Source of the DNA: Methanolobus chelungpuianus
GTDB taxonomy: Archaea > Halobacteriota > Methanosarcinia > Methanosarcinales > Methanosarcinaceae
Assembly (NCBI RefSeq): GCF_024500045.1
Contig: NZ_JTEO01000002.1
Span: 372,001 to 436,000 of the forward strand
Length of the DNA stretch: 64,000 nucleotides
Direction of reading: 5' to 3'
The notes under the pieces are model-generated. The model was not told the origin of the DNA and made no database searches. It was given only the letters and a program-made list of their open reading frames with translations. The translations under genes were made by a program, and so were the position numbers. Of the stretch, positions 16,428-24,495 are shown piece by piece. Position 1 is the first letter of the stretch. Every line of letters starts with the position of its first letter.

Positions 16428-16829
16428 CTAAATATCATTAGGATGGTATTTGATAGAGATAAACCTCATCAGGCTTAATACAAGCAACAATGCCGAAAGA
16501 ACAACTAAAATGTCAAACTTAAAATCCTGACTATATACCATCACGGTGATTTCACGCATGATAATTAGGATAGTAGCATCTGTCACGTAGGTGAGCCTGA
16601 TCCTCTCATGAACATCATAATCAGCAAAAGCCTTAAAAAGGTCAATAAGAACAAAGATCGTCAGAATACGGTATACCACCTGACTGAAATCACCCGTTTG
16701 CAGCAATACATATCCTATTGTCTCGAAAATGTTGACCATCGCTATGATTATTGCTAGCAGGAGTATGTAAAGTACTAAGACGGTCACTATGTGGATGGTC
16801 TTCTTATATATTTTATCATGTAGTATCAT
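16428..16829 (-). CDS. psiE: PsiE-family membrane protein
   Basis: 133 aa from the ATG at 16829, which has GGAG 7 nt upstream; a longer frame starting at 16847 would place the ribosome site inside the gene. Four hydrophobic helices are visible (VLVLYILLLAIIIAMVNIF, the VYRILTIFVLIDLFKAF region, TDATILIIMREITVMVY, and ILVVLSALLLVLSLMRF). This arrangement matches PsiE, a phosphate-starvation-inducible membrane protein of unknown function. It stands alone between two long AT-rich gaps. Confidence 0.82.
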   Translation of the reverse strand: MILHDKIYKKTIHIVTVLVLYILLLAIIIAMVNIFETIGYVLLQTGDFSQVVYRILTIFVLIDLFKAFADYDVHERIRLTYVTDATILIIMREITVMVYSQDFKFDILVVLSALLLVLSLMRFISIKYHPNDI

Positions 16830-17254
16830 CCCGATTCTCCAAAGCATTCACAGATGTCTTGACTAACCATTTCCTTTTTTAAATATCAATATTATACCTA
16901 TTATTTTCATATACCTATAAAAATTAATAAAACTAACCTATATATGATATATATATACCAAAATCTATTTATAAGCAGCAACAATATATAGAAACTACAT
17001 AAGTATATAAAATGCAGAACTTGAACTGATTTCTTTGATCGTACGTAGGTATGTTTACTTACTCTGACGAATCCTATCAAGAAACTACTATAGATATTTC
17101 AAAAAGAGATATGTGTGACTGATCTGCCTTATTTGTAAAGAATGCTGGATACTGTACAAAGGGTTCAGAAATTATAGGCATGTGCCAAAATATCCCTGAA
17201 ATGTCCCCAAGGCTTAAGAATCAGACATGCATTAAGGGGGTCGGTGAAAATAAT
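16830..17254. promoter_or_regulatory. 425-nt AT-rich region: psiE promoter and long icd leader
   Basis: Strongly AT-rich left half with several TATA-like stretches (for example 16940-16958 and ctatttataag near 16965). No gene is seen. The right end (17150-17254) forms the leader of isocitrate dehydrogenase and includes copy B of the 25-nt repeat. An in-frame ATG at 17180 exists but would put the repeated leader inside the protein. Confidence 0.4.
17225..17249 (+). repeat. Copy B of a 25-nt leader repeat, just before icd
   Basis: acatgcattaagggggtcgg and following tgaaa, ending 5 nt before the icd start codon; 23 of 25 positions equal copy A at 16209. It contains the probable ribosome-binding purines (GGGGGT, GGTGA), so the shared part may be a translation-control or leader element rather than a mobile sequence. 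Confidence 0.6.
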
Positions 17255-18283
17255 ATGGCCAAGAAAGCAGCGGTAATTAACGGGGACGGAGTAGGTCCCG
17301 AATTGGTCGATGCGATGATAAAGGTAGCGGATGCTGCAAACACAGGTGTCGAGTTCATCAGATGTGATGCTGGTGCCACATGGTGGGAAAAGCACGGAGG
17401 CAATTCACTGATCCCGGATGAGACATGGAATGCACTTGAGAACTCTGATGCATGTTTCAAGGGTCCGACAACAACCCCCGGAGTGGTGGGTGCACCGAGG
17501 AGTGTAGCCGTCTCCATCAGGCAGAAGTACAACCTGTATGCAAACGTCAGGCCCATCAAGACTTTTCCCAACACCCCAAGGCCACTTGGTGATGTTGACT
17601 TCGTGTGCGTCAGGGAAGGTACCGAGGGTCTCTATATCGGCGAGGAGGTCAAGCTCACGGACGATGTCTCCATAGCAATCAGGAAGATAACCCGCACATC
17701 CAGTTCAAAGGTCGCAAGATATGCATTCCAGGAGGCAAAGAGGAGGAACTTCGATACTGTCGTGGCCATCCACAAGAGTAACATTCTCAGGCGCACATGC
17801 GGACTTTTCCTCGAGGAAGTTGAGAAGGCAGGCAAGGAGTATGAGGGCATCGAGCTCTGGGAATACCACATTGACAACATCGCCCAGCAGCTCATCAAGA
17901 ACCCGCAGCTGTTCAACAACAAGGTCCTGCTCTCCACGAACCTGTTCATGGATGTCATCAGCGAGGAGTGCTCGGCGCTGGTGGGTAGCATCGGTCTCAT
18001 TTACTCTGCAAACATAGGCGACAACTACGCTATGTTCGAGCCTGCCCACGGATCAGTACCAAAATACGCAGGTCAGGATAAGGTCAACCCGGTTGCCACT
18101 GTGCTTGCAGGTGCATGGATGCTTGATTACCTGGGAGAGAAGGAGCAGTCAAAGGCTATTTTCAATGCAACCGAGAAGGTCATCTCAGAGGGCAAGTATG
18201 TCACCTACGACCTGGGCGGCAATGCAAAGATGAGCCAGATGACTGATGCTATCGTAAAGTATGTTGAAGCAGAGATGAAGTGA
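17255..18283 (+). CDS. icd: Isocitrate dehydrogenase (isocitrate/isopropylmalate dehydrogenase family)
   Basis: 342 aa from the ATG at 17255; the protein then begins AKKAAVINGDGVGPELVDA, the expected family N-terminus, with GGTGA 7 nt upstream. Motifs: GAPRSVAVSIRQKYNLYANVRP, VREGTEGLYIGEE, and the C-terminal nucleotide/metal region SIGLIYSANIGDNYAMFEPAHGS with NPVATVLAGAWML. It oxidatively decarboxylates isocitrate to 2-oxoglutarate, the end of the oxidative half TCA route in Methanosarcinales. Isopropylmalate dehydrogenase is the alternative, but the convergent citrate-synthase-like gene favours isocitrate. Confidence 0.88.
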   Translation: MAKKAAVINGDGVGPELVDAMIKVADAANTGVEFIRCDAGATWWEKHGGNSLIPDETWNALENSDACFKGPTTTPGVVGAPRSVAVSIRQKYNLYANVRPIKTFPNTPRPLGDVDFVCVREGTEGLYIGEEVKLTDDVSIAIRKITRTSSSKVARYAFQEAKRRNFDTVVAIHKSNILRRTCGLFLEEVEKAGKEYEGIELWEYHIDNIAQQLIKNPQLFNNKVLLSTNLFMDVISEECSALVGSIGLIYSANIGDNYAMFEPAHGSVPKYAGQDKVNPVATVLAGAWMLDYLGEKEQSKAIFNATEKVISEGKYVTYDLGGNAKMSQMTDAIVKYVEAEMK

Positions 18284-18337
18284 TCTCCTGCTTTTCATTT
18301 TTTACAGATCTTATCTTTAATTGAAAAAGAGCATAAT

Positions 18338-18362
18338 GGCGAGGCACATGCCTCGCCTTTTT
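18338..18362 (+). terminator. Hairpin plus T-run terminator after icd
   Basis: Perfect 9-bp stem GGCGAGGCA / TGCCTCGCC with a 2-nt loop, followed by TTTTT on the plus strand. It lies 54 nt beyond icd and 53 nt before the end of the convergent Re-citrate-synthase-like gene. The GC-rich stem and T-run resemble a bacterial intrinsic terminator. Confidence 0.7.
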
Positions 18363-18414
18363 ACAGATAGGTCCGCCGGGCAGATGCCCGTCTTGGATAT
18401 CCTGCTTATTCTCT

Positions 18415-19758
18415 TCAGTCCACACCGTGAAGATGCGGGTCCCTGCTGAACTTGCCTGTCGGCGCTTCCTGCGGATTATCATCTTCATCCTGCCTGTGCA
18501 TATCCTTGCTTACCATGGGGTTGAACATGAAGTATTTCTTGACATAGGCAAGTATCTCCTCGTCGGAGATGCAGGAAACCCTCTTGTCCTCGTTGTAGAG
18601 CTTCTGGATGTCCGCCTGAATCTCCCTGAGGCGCTTGTCGTTCTTGTCCACTTCTATGTGCACATTCATCAGTTCATTGAGCGCTTCCTGGACCTTGTAC
18701 CTGAGCACCTCTATGCCGGATGAATCACCGACAAGGAAGGTTCTCTTACCTCCGACTATCTCGGGCGGATATGGCTCGTATGTGAAGGGATTCTTGATGA
18801 CACCTGCAGTGTGAATGCCCGACTCGTGTGCGAATACGTTCTTGCCTACCACTGATTTGTTCCTCGGTATCCTTATGCCGATCTCCTTTTCCATGAACTG
18901 GGCGAACTCCACAAGGCACTCTAGGTTGTATTTATCAAAGCCTTCAATGCGCCTCATGAGGAAGAGCAGGATCTTCTCCAGCTCCGCATTGCCTGCCCTC
19001 TCTCCGATACCAAGGAAGGTCACATTGGACCAGTTGGCACCATACCAGTATCCTGCAATGGAGTTGGGGACCGCAAGCCCGAAGTCGTCATGGCAGTGTG
19101 TCTCGATGTTCTTCACATTCAGCTCGTTCCTGAGGTGCTTGATAATAGCTGGAAGGCCGTAGGGCTCATCCACGCCTTCGAATGGCACCCCGAATCCGAT
19201 GGTATCACAAATGCGTATGGTGCAGTCAGGGTCGATGTCCATGATCTGTTTGACAAGGGGGAACACGAAATTGTAATTGTCGGCGCGTGTCATGTCCTCG
19301 ATATGGGCCCTTGTCCGCAGGCCGTGGTCAACGGCGTACTGGAGCGCATCAAGGTATTTCTTTTCCGCAGCCTCACGGCTTTTAAGTCCCATCTTGTCGA
19401 AGATGTGAGGGTCGGATACTGACATGAGGATGCCTGTTTCCTCTATGCCGTCGACGTTAAGGACCATATCGATATCTGCAGGGTTTGCACGTGCCCATCC
19501 TGTGATCTCCGGGAACTCATATCCCAGGTCCTGCATGAGCTTTATGGCTTTCCTGTCCCTCTCGTTGTACACGAATGTTTCCAGCTTCTCAATGCCGATC
19601 CTGTGCAGATATTCATATATCTTCACTTTGTGGTGGCTTCTTACAACTATGCCCGGCATCTGGGCACCATCACGTATCGTACTGTCGCTGATAGAGACTT
19701 CCTGCCCGAGTGGCAGTTTTATCTTCGGAAGGTCATCATAGTCCCTGTATATCTTCAT
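18415..19758 (-). CDS. Re-type citrate synthase-like (homocitrate/isopropylmalate synthase family)
   Basis: 447 aa from the ATG at 19758, set by AAGGAGG 6 nt upstream; a longer frame to 19815 has no such site. It is a DRE-TIM acyltransferase: SDSTIRDGAQMPG near residue 22, R/D/E active-site elements, and the metal site HCHDDFGLAVPNS. The DSTIRDGAQMPGIV opening, the IGIEKLE segment and the long acidic C-terminus resemble the (R)-citrate synthase of Clostridium kluyveri more than LeuA or AksA. With icd opposite, it would condense acetyl-CoA and oxaloacetate to feed 2-oxoglutarate synthesis. Specificity (citrate versus homocitrate) is inferred. Confidence 0.8.
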   Translation of the reverse strand: MKIYRDYDDLPKIKLPLGQEVSISDSTIRDGAQMPGIVVRSHHKVKIYEYLHRIGIEKLETFVYNERDRKAIKLMQDLGYEFPEITGWARANPADIDMVLNVDGIEETGILMSVSDPHIFDKMGLKSREAAEKKYLDALQYAVDHGLRTRAHIEDMTRADNYNFVFPLVKQIMDIDPDCTIRICDTIGFGVPFEGVDEPYGLPAIIKHLRNELNVKNIETHCHDDFGLAVPNSIAGYWYGANWSNVTFLGIGERAGNAELEKILLFLMRRIEGFDKYNLECLVEFAQFMEKEIGIRIPRNKSVVGKNVFAHESGIHTAGVIKNPFTYEPYPPEIVGGKRTFLVGDSSGIEVLRYKVQEALNELMNVHIEVDKNDKRLREIQADIQKLYNEDKRVSCISDEEILAYVKKYFMFNPMVSKDMHRQDEDDNPQEAPTGKFSRDPHLHGVD

Positions 19759-20014
19759 TATGTTCCTCCTTCTTCGAGAAAGTTCCTCAGTTCCCGGAAT
19801 AAGTGACTCTCTCAAGGGATGGCAGGATGATTTTAAGCCTGGGTAATGACCATTTGACTCCGGGCAAATATTTATTACTCACTAGCCAGTCTGGTGCTAT
19901 ACACATCTTCATGCTTAAAATGCTTTTCTTTCATACGGCTTCCCTGCGGTTTACAATCTTCCGTCCATAAACTAACCTTATATCTTTATAATTTAAAGTG
20001 CTAACAGGATACTT

Positions 20015-20518
20015 ATGTGGAGTCTATTGCTCAAAAAGTTCGAAAAACACCCTGCGCAACAGAAGGTCCTGAGGCTTATGTTCGAGCGCGGCTTCCAGGT
20101 CAACGACGAAGGCAAGGTTACGTCAGGCAATATAGAGATAGCACACACCCAGCTCGCAAAGGAGGCGGGTGTTGACAGGCGCGTAGTCGATTCAACGACC
20201 GAGGTCATACTTGCCGACGACCTGCTGAGGAATATATTCCAGAACGTGAAGTCCATTCCCCTACTGCGCGAGGTTGCTCCTTTCCTCGGCCTGGGAGTCA
20301 TCATCATCATCCCGGACGATGCGGCTCATGCCGGGATAATCTCTGACGTATCCACAGTGATCGCACGTCATAACATAAGCATACGGCAGGCTGTCTCGGA
20401 CGATCCCTTTTTCACAACGGAGCCCCGCCTGACAATTATCACAGATTCAAAGGTTCCCGGAAGTATCGTTGAAGAGCTCCTCGCCCTGAGTTCAGTGAAA
20501 GGTGTAAGTATTTCCTGA
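20015..20518 (+). CDS. ACT-domain regulator of amino acid metabolism
   Basis: 167 aa. An N-terminal winged-helix-like part (VLRLMFERGFQVNDEGKV, LAKEAGVDRRVVDSTTEVIL) is joined to a C-terminal ACT domain (about residues 90-165: GLGVIIIIPDDAAHAGIISDV, ARHNISIRQAVSDDP, LTIITD). ACT domains bind amino acids, and this archaeal family is annotated as predicted regulators of amino acid metabolism. A TATA-like tttataatttaaag lies about 20-30 nt upstream, so the leader is short. It is divergent from the Re-citrate-synthase-like gene across 256 nt, so it may respond to glutamate-family amino acids (inference). Confidence 0.82.
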   Translation: MWSLLLKKFEKHPAQQKVLRLMFERGFQVNDEGKVTSGNIEIAHTQLAKEAGVDRRVVDSTTEVILADDLLRNIFQNVKSIPLLREVAPFLGLGVIIIIPDDAAHAGIISDVSTVIARHNISIRQAVSDDPFFTTEPRLTIITDSKVPGSIVEELLALSSVKGVSIS

Positions 20519-20526
20519 GATGCCTG

Positions 20527-21744
20527 TCAGAGCACGGCCTTTGCAAAAGCCCTGAATACTCCGAAAAGATGCCTGGAATTACCCGGGCTCAGCATTTTCT
20601 TTATAAGTATGGATGGGTGATCCATGTCACCATAGGTCGTAATTGTCCCGAGCATCGAAGGCTTGTTCATGGATGCCAGAAGATCATTCAATTCAGCATC
20701 GTTCAGGCCGCCGATGAAATCATGTATCCTCATGCCGATGGCAAGTTCCCTGCCAAGTTTTGCCCGCCATCTTCTGTCGTATTCCTCAAGCCGCCTTGCC
20801 GTGGTGTCATTCTCAAGTGCTGCTGCCGCTGCAACTTCTCCGGCTATCTTTGCACAGGCAACGCCAGTGTATATTCCACCCCCTGATGTCGGTTTTACCT
20901 GTCCGGCCGCATCCCCAGCGATCATTACTCCCTGTGCATAGGTCTGGCCTAGAGGTCCTATGGGAATGCCTCCTGCCACCAGGTCAAGTTTCCCTCCTCC
21001 ATAACGGGATGCCACATGGCTGTTATCCCTCAGCAGTCTTTCAAGGTACTCCAGGACACATCCGGGGTCCCTGTGAGCATCCCTGCTATCAACAGCCATT
21101 CCTATGCGGGCTATCTTATCGTTTACGGGGACTGCCCAGGCAAAGAATCCCGGTGCCTGGGAGCCCACGAACAGCTCCACGAAGTCCGGGTCGGTTGCGT
21201 CATAAGGAACTTCTATCTGCACACCGGGAAGGATCTTCTTTACCTGCCCGAGTCCTGCCATCCTTGCAATACCGCTGCGCACGCCATCGGCGCCGATGAT
21301 CACTTTAGCTTTGATCGTTATGGGCGTTCCGTCCTTTATAACTGACAGGAGACTGTGGTCACCTTCATTACTGAAGCCGATTGCCCGCGTTCTCAGCCAG
21401 AGGTCCGCCCCTGCTGCAAGTGCCATGGAAGCTAAAGTGCGATCGAAAATCTTCCTTGATACCACATAGGCTTTTGTCTCTCCGCCATCTATGGGAAGGC
21501 AGTTGCCGTCCATGGAATGCACGAACGCGCCGCGCACCTTGTTAAGCACGAAGCTGTCCGAGGGTTCCACATCACATTCCTGCAATGCTCTCCTGCTGAG
21601 CAGGCCCGTGCAGCCTACAGGTGAGCCTATGAATGCATGTTCCTCTATCAACAGGACCTGTGCTCCGTGCTGAGCCGCATAACGGGCTGCCGTGGAACCT
21701 ACCGGCCCGGCACCCACGACCACCACGTCATATTCAGTCCTCAT
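20527..21744 (-). CDS. Geranylgeranyl reductase-family flavoprotein
   Basis: 405 aa. The dinucleotide-binding VVVGAGPVGSTAARYAAQHGA at the N-terminus, GTGLLS-type PVGCTGLLSRRAL, the second FAD motif GADGVRSGIARM and the GDAAGQVKPTSGGGIYTG block identify the geranylgeranyl reductase family. In archaea these enzymes saturate the isoprenoid chains of membrane lipids. Other archaeal paralogues act on prenyl quinones or remain uncharacterised, so the exact substrate is open. It overlaps the preceding HAD gene by 11 nt on the same strand; convergent with the ACT regulator. Confidence 0.87.
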   Translation of the reverse strand: MRTEYDVVVVGAGPVGSTAARYAAQHGAQVLLIEEHAFIGSPVGCTGLLSRRALQECDVEPSDSFVLNKVRGAFVHSMDGNCLPIDGGETKAYVVSRKIFDRTLASMALAAGADLWLRTRAIGFSNEGDHSLLSVIKDGTPITIKAKVIIGADGVRSGIARMAGLGQVKKILPGVQIEVPYDATDPDFVELFVGSQAPGFFAWAVPVNDKIARIGMAVDSRDAHRDPGCVLEYLERLLRDNSHVASRYGGGKLDLVAGGIPIGPLGQTYAQGVMIAGDAAGQVKPTSGGGIYTGVACAKIAGEVAAAAALENDTTARRLEEYDRRWRAKLGRELAIGMRIHDFIGGLNDAELNDLLASMNKPSMLGTITTYGDMDHPSILIKKMLSPGNSRHLFGVFRAFAKAVL

Positions 21745-22426
21745 CGTCCCTCTCTCTTATAAGCGTCAGGAGGTCACTAAAGCTGTAGAGTATGTGGTCG
21801 GGCTTCTCTTCGATATTAATCCTGTCCCTGTCCGGGTTCCTGTCGCCGTAAAGGGCATAGGCTGCTGCCATCCCAAGCTGCTTGGAGGGTGCGATGTCCC
21901 TTCTCAGGCTATCGCCAACGAACATGGTCTCATGGGGTTTCAGTCCCATGGAGTCCAGTGCGTGCATGAAGGTCCTGTGGGAAGGCTTCTTCCAGCCTGT
22001 TATGTCGTAAGTGAAAAGGGAATCGAACATTGAATAAAGGCCCACTTTCTCAAGCCTTACCCTGGCATTCTTCATCTCGGCATCTGTGAGAAGGCCAAGG
22101 AGGACCCTCCTTGACCGAAGCTCCATAAGAGTGCTTTCCACATCGGGATACAATTCAATTGACCTGGTCTTCTCGTGCTCATATATCCTGCAGCACTCCA
22201 GGAACCCTTCTTCTGAAAAACAGCCGTTGTCGCTCAGGTAGTCACTGATATTCCCAATATCCTCGAATCCGCGCCCCTCCCTGCGGAAATAATCGAGGAG
22301 TTCATGAGCATCACCCCTGCCAAGGTGCCTTATGATAGCTTCGCAGGCAATGGTCTTGACCCTGACAAAATCGAAAAGTGTATTATCCATATCGAAGATT
22401 ATTCCTTTGATCCTGGTTCTGTCCAT
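21734..22426 (-). CDS. HAD-superfamily hydrolase
   Basis: 230 aa from the ATG at 22426; a TTG three codons upstream is less likely. Motif I is IIFDMDNTLFDF, motif II LLGLLTDAE, motif III the lysine in GWKKPSHRTF, and motif IV FVGDSLRRDI, with a helical cap domain between. This is a typical phosphoglycolate-phosphatase-like HAD phosphatase; the substrate cannot be told. A prenyl reductase gene overlaps its 3' end, so they share a transcript. Confidence 0.9.
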   Translation of the reverse strand: MDRTRIKGIIFDMDNTLFDFVRVKTIACEAIIRHLGRGDAHELLDYFRREGRGFEDIGNISDYLSDNGCFSEEGFLECCRIYEHEKTRSIELYPDVESTLMELRSRRVLLGLLTDAEMKNARVRLEKVGLYSMFDSLFTYDITGWKKPSHRTFMHALDSMGLKPHETMFVGDSLRRDIAPSKQLGMAAAYALYGDRNPDRDRINIEEKPDHILYSFSDLLTLIRERDDED

Positions 22427-22593
22427 CAGTGCCAACTCTTTTTACTTTTTGCCTTTTCCGGCTATACGCTGGTCTGGATATGTCTGTTAATGTGCTGGGT
22501 GCAATAATGTGTTTTGTTGACTGCAAGTTATTTATACTTCTTTATTCATACGAATTTATATAAATACGCGAACTGTGCTTGTGGAGGATTGCA

Positions 22594-22767
22594 ATGGTCA
22601 AAGGCAGAGATGTTAATAAACCGGAGTGCACGGCTTCAGAATGTCAGGCTTCAATCAGTGGCCGTGAAAACGATCGCATGAATGAGATTGAAGGCTTTCA
22701 TTCGGTATGCGGGCAGGCATTTATTCGTGTTCCTTCTGATAAGCGTTCTAACATGCGCTCACTATGA
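22594..22767 (+). CDS. Small protein of unknown function (57 aa)
   Basis: Not a recognised family. It is supported by local signals: a TATA-like tttatataaatac at 22553-22565, then GGAGG 6 nt before the ATG, a complete archaeal gene start. The product is hydrophilic with three cysteines (residues 12, 17 and about 39) and ends SDKRSNMRSL. There is no hydrophobic segment. It lies alone between the HAD gene (divergent) and a 249-nt gap. It may be a genuine small protein or the head of a decayed gene. Confidence 0.45.
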   Translation: MVKGRDVNKPECTASECQASISGRENDRMNEIEGFHSVCGQAFIRVPSDKRSNMRSL

Positions 22768-22960
22768 CGTGATCTATTGTAGGGATGAAAATTTCCGGGG
22801 AAAATACAAACTGCATTAGCCAATCTCTTATCAATGGTGCATTCCTATAAGGAATAAAAGGTACATGAAGGTTTGTTTTTATTTCATGAAGGCCGATTAC
22901 TTCATGTACACGTCTTGACAACCTCAACCAACCGATTTTTAAGCGATGTGTACCGACCAC

Positions 22961-22985
22961 TGAAGCACCTCTTTCAGGTGCTTCA
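22961..22985. repeat. Perfect inverted repeat (possible terminator)
   Basis: Stem TGAAGCACCT / AGGTGCTTCA of 10 bp with a 5-nt loop CTTTC, lying 32 nt beyond the end of the FilR1-type regulator gene. No T-run follows on the minus strand, so an RNA-processing or operator role cannot be excluded. Confidence 0.5.
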
Positions 22986-23016
22986 AAAACTCCTTTACAC
23001 GCACTGGATACGTTAT

Positions 23017-23886
23017 CTATGAACTTCTCTTTGAGACCGATTGTTTATTCAGGATCTCGGACCTATCCATGTAATACTTAAAAAGGTCCTCTCCCCACTT
23101 CAATGCCCTTGGCGTGGAACTGACGATAATACGGTTCGTATATCTGCCATTCCTGTCCGATAGCGAGAAAGATAATACCCTGTCCGTAACTGTTATGCTC
23201 ACAGGTCTTACATCCTTGCGGTATATGAGCACGTGTGAGCCCCCGCTGTTGAGAAGAGCTCCGATCTCTTTCTCATATTCCTTCTTCAGGGACGCAGAAA
23301 GGGGATTTTGATCCTGTGAAGACCCGGTATCTGTCCTCATGTCATCCTGCAGGATGTCATATACCTGTTCTGTCATTATGACGTTCAGTTCTATGCCTCT
23401 CTCCAGATAGCTGGAAAATGGGAGGAAGTAGGAGGGATGATATACAGAGATGAACGTGGATATCCTGCTGGACCCGTTTATCCTTCGGAGGATCTCTTCC
23501 TGCTGCTCGAATATGCTCGGAAGGTCCGGTTCCAGAATTTCGCACTGTTCGAGGTCCCCTATCCTGTAAAGCAGTTCCCTGGGAATGGGACCCAGATCAT
23601 GGTCGGACCAGTATTCCAGATTCTCTTCATGGGTATTGAGGCTCATGATAAGATTTTGCATGTTCTCTACGATAGCTTCTCCTGTGGGGGTGAGGGAGTA
23701 TGTATCATTCTCATAAGTAACAAGATTCCATTCCAGTAACTTCTTTATCTGCGGGATCATGGACTTCCATGGAAAAGCAAAATGCTCTCTGATCTCCTCT
23801 TTCGCCTTTGGCCCGTCTTTCAGGAATAACAATAGGTCCTTTCTTTTCTCCGAAAGGAATATAGTGTCAAGTAAGGAACACCTCAT
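23017..23886 (-). CDS. Winged-helix regulator with FilR1 (DUF1724) domain
   Basis: 289 aa. An N-terminal ArsR-type winged helix (KRKDLLLFLKDGPKAKEEI..PQIKKLLEWNLVTYENDTYSLTPTGE) is followed by the FilR1 middle domain, with PRELLYRIGDLEQCEILEP and a C-terminal sensor half (RPVSITVTDRVLSFSLSDRNGRYTN, then WGEDLFKYYMDRSE). This architecture is shared by methanogenesis regulatory proteins and the Msr regulators of methylotrophic pathways in Methanosarcina. The target is unknown; no methyltransferase genes are near. Confidence 0.88.
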   Translation of the reverse strand: MRCSLLDTIFLSEKRKDLLLFLKDGPKAKEEIREHFAFPWKSMIPQIKKLLEWNLVTYENDTYSLTPTGEAIVENMQNLIMSLNTHEENLEYWSDHDLGPIPRELLYRIGDLEQCEILEPDLPSIFEQQEEILRRINGSSRISTFISVYHPSYFLPFSSYLERGIELNVIMTEQVYDILQDDMRTDTGSSQDQNPLSASLKKEYEKEIGALLNSGGSHVLIYRKDVRPVSITVTDRVLSFSLSDRNGRYTNRIIVSSTPRALKWGEDLFKYYMDRSEILNKQSVSKRSS

Positions 23887-24061
23887 TATAACCCCCCTTA
23901 CCTATTTTGCTTTGTATGGATATAAACTATTCCAAAAGCAGCCTGAAAAAACATTCCCCTGAAGTCTTTTAATTACGGAAGAGAGTTCAGTAGGAGGTAC
24001 GAGCCAGATCACAGGGATTAATGAAATGTATCCTGAGAAGGCCAATGTTCCGGAGAACAGG

Positions 24062-24133
24062 CGGACCTGCCGGGACTCGAACCCGGGTTCTAAGCTCCGG
24101 AGGCTTAAGTGATATCCGCTACACCACAGGTCC
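24062..24133 (-). tRNA. tRNA-Arg (anticodon CCG)
   Basis: 72 nt on the minus strand. Acceptor GGACCTG/CAGGTCC, D arm GTG...CAC with AGCGGAT loop, anticodon stem TAAGC/GCTTA with loop CTCCGGA (anticodon CCG, reads CGG), T arm CCGGG-TTCGAGT-CCCGG and discriminator G. No CCA is encoded. A TATA-like sequence (plus strand 24174-24184) lies about 45 nt upstream. Confidence 0.93.
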
Positions 24134-24240
24134 GCAATGAAATGTGCTGAGCGTTTCATGGATACACTTCATTGATAATAAATCTGATGTAGGTGTGTTT
24201 TTTTGGCGGCATGCTTAAGTATCAGGGAAGTTATTTGCGG

Positions 24241-24252
24241 TCACAATTGTGA
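24241..24252. promoter_or_regulatory. Palindromic operator candidate, site 1
   Basis: TCACAATTGTGA, a perfect 12-bp palindrome ending 46 nt before the ThiS/SAMP-like gene. The same motif with one change occurs before the HTH-sufS-fdhD operon and before nadA, and the 9-mer TCACAATTG was noticed nowhere else in the window. Confidence 0.6.
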
Positions 24253-24298
24253 AGAAACATCAGCTCCAGCTAATTATTACATTCAAAAGTGATAACAG

Positions 24299-24493
24299 AT
24301 GAAAATAAAACTCCATTCAGGAAAAACAGAGGAAATAAGCATAGAGTCCATCTCGGTAGAAGGGCTGCTCAGGCAGTTGGGCATCAGCCAGAGCGAGGTA
24401 CTCGTAGTAATGAACGGCGAGGTGATCCCGGAGGACAGGATACTGGACAACGAGGCCCAGGTCCGTATCATTCATGTGGTCTTCGGAGGATGA
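24299..24493 (+). CDS. ThiS/MoaD-like sulfur carrier (SAMP-type ubiquitin fold)
   Basis: 64 aa beta-grasp protein: KIKLHSGKTEEISIESISVEGLLRQLGI, VVMNGEVIPEDRILDN, and the ending VFGG. The terminal Gly-Gly is what an E1-like enzyme adenylates and thiocarboxylates. Such proteins deliver sulfur for thiamine, molybdopterin or tRNA thiolation, and in archaea some act as ubiquitin-like modifiers. A matching E1 gene (26996) and a cysteine desulfurase gene (25323) lie within 3 kb. The gene has site 1 of the palindrome upstream. Which acceptor it serves is not visible. Confidence 0.88.
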   Translation: MKIKLHSGKTEEISIESISVEGLLRQLGISQSEVLVVMNGEVIPEDRILDNEAQVRIIHVVFGG

Positions 24494-24495
24494 GC

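Noticed and set aside
16030-16478. Two plus-strand open frames upstream of psiE
   Set aside because: No ribosome site, no family resemblance, and one runs through the leader repeat.
22748-22960. 70-aa minus-strand open frame before the FilR1-type regulator end
   Set aside because: No ribosome site or family resemblance; it overlaps the small plus-strand gene and ends near a hairpin.
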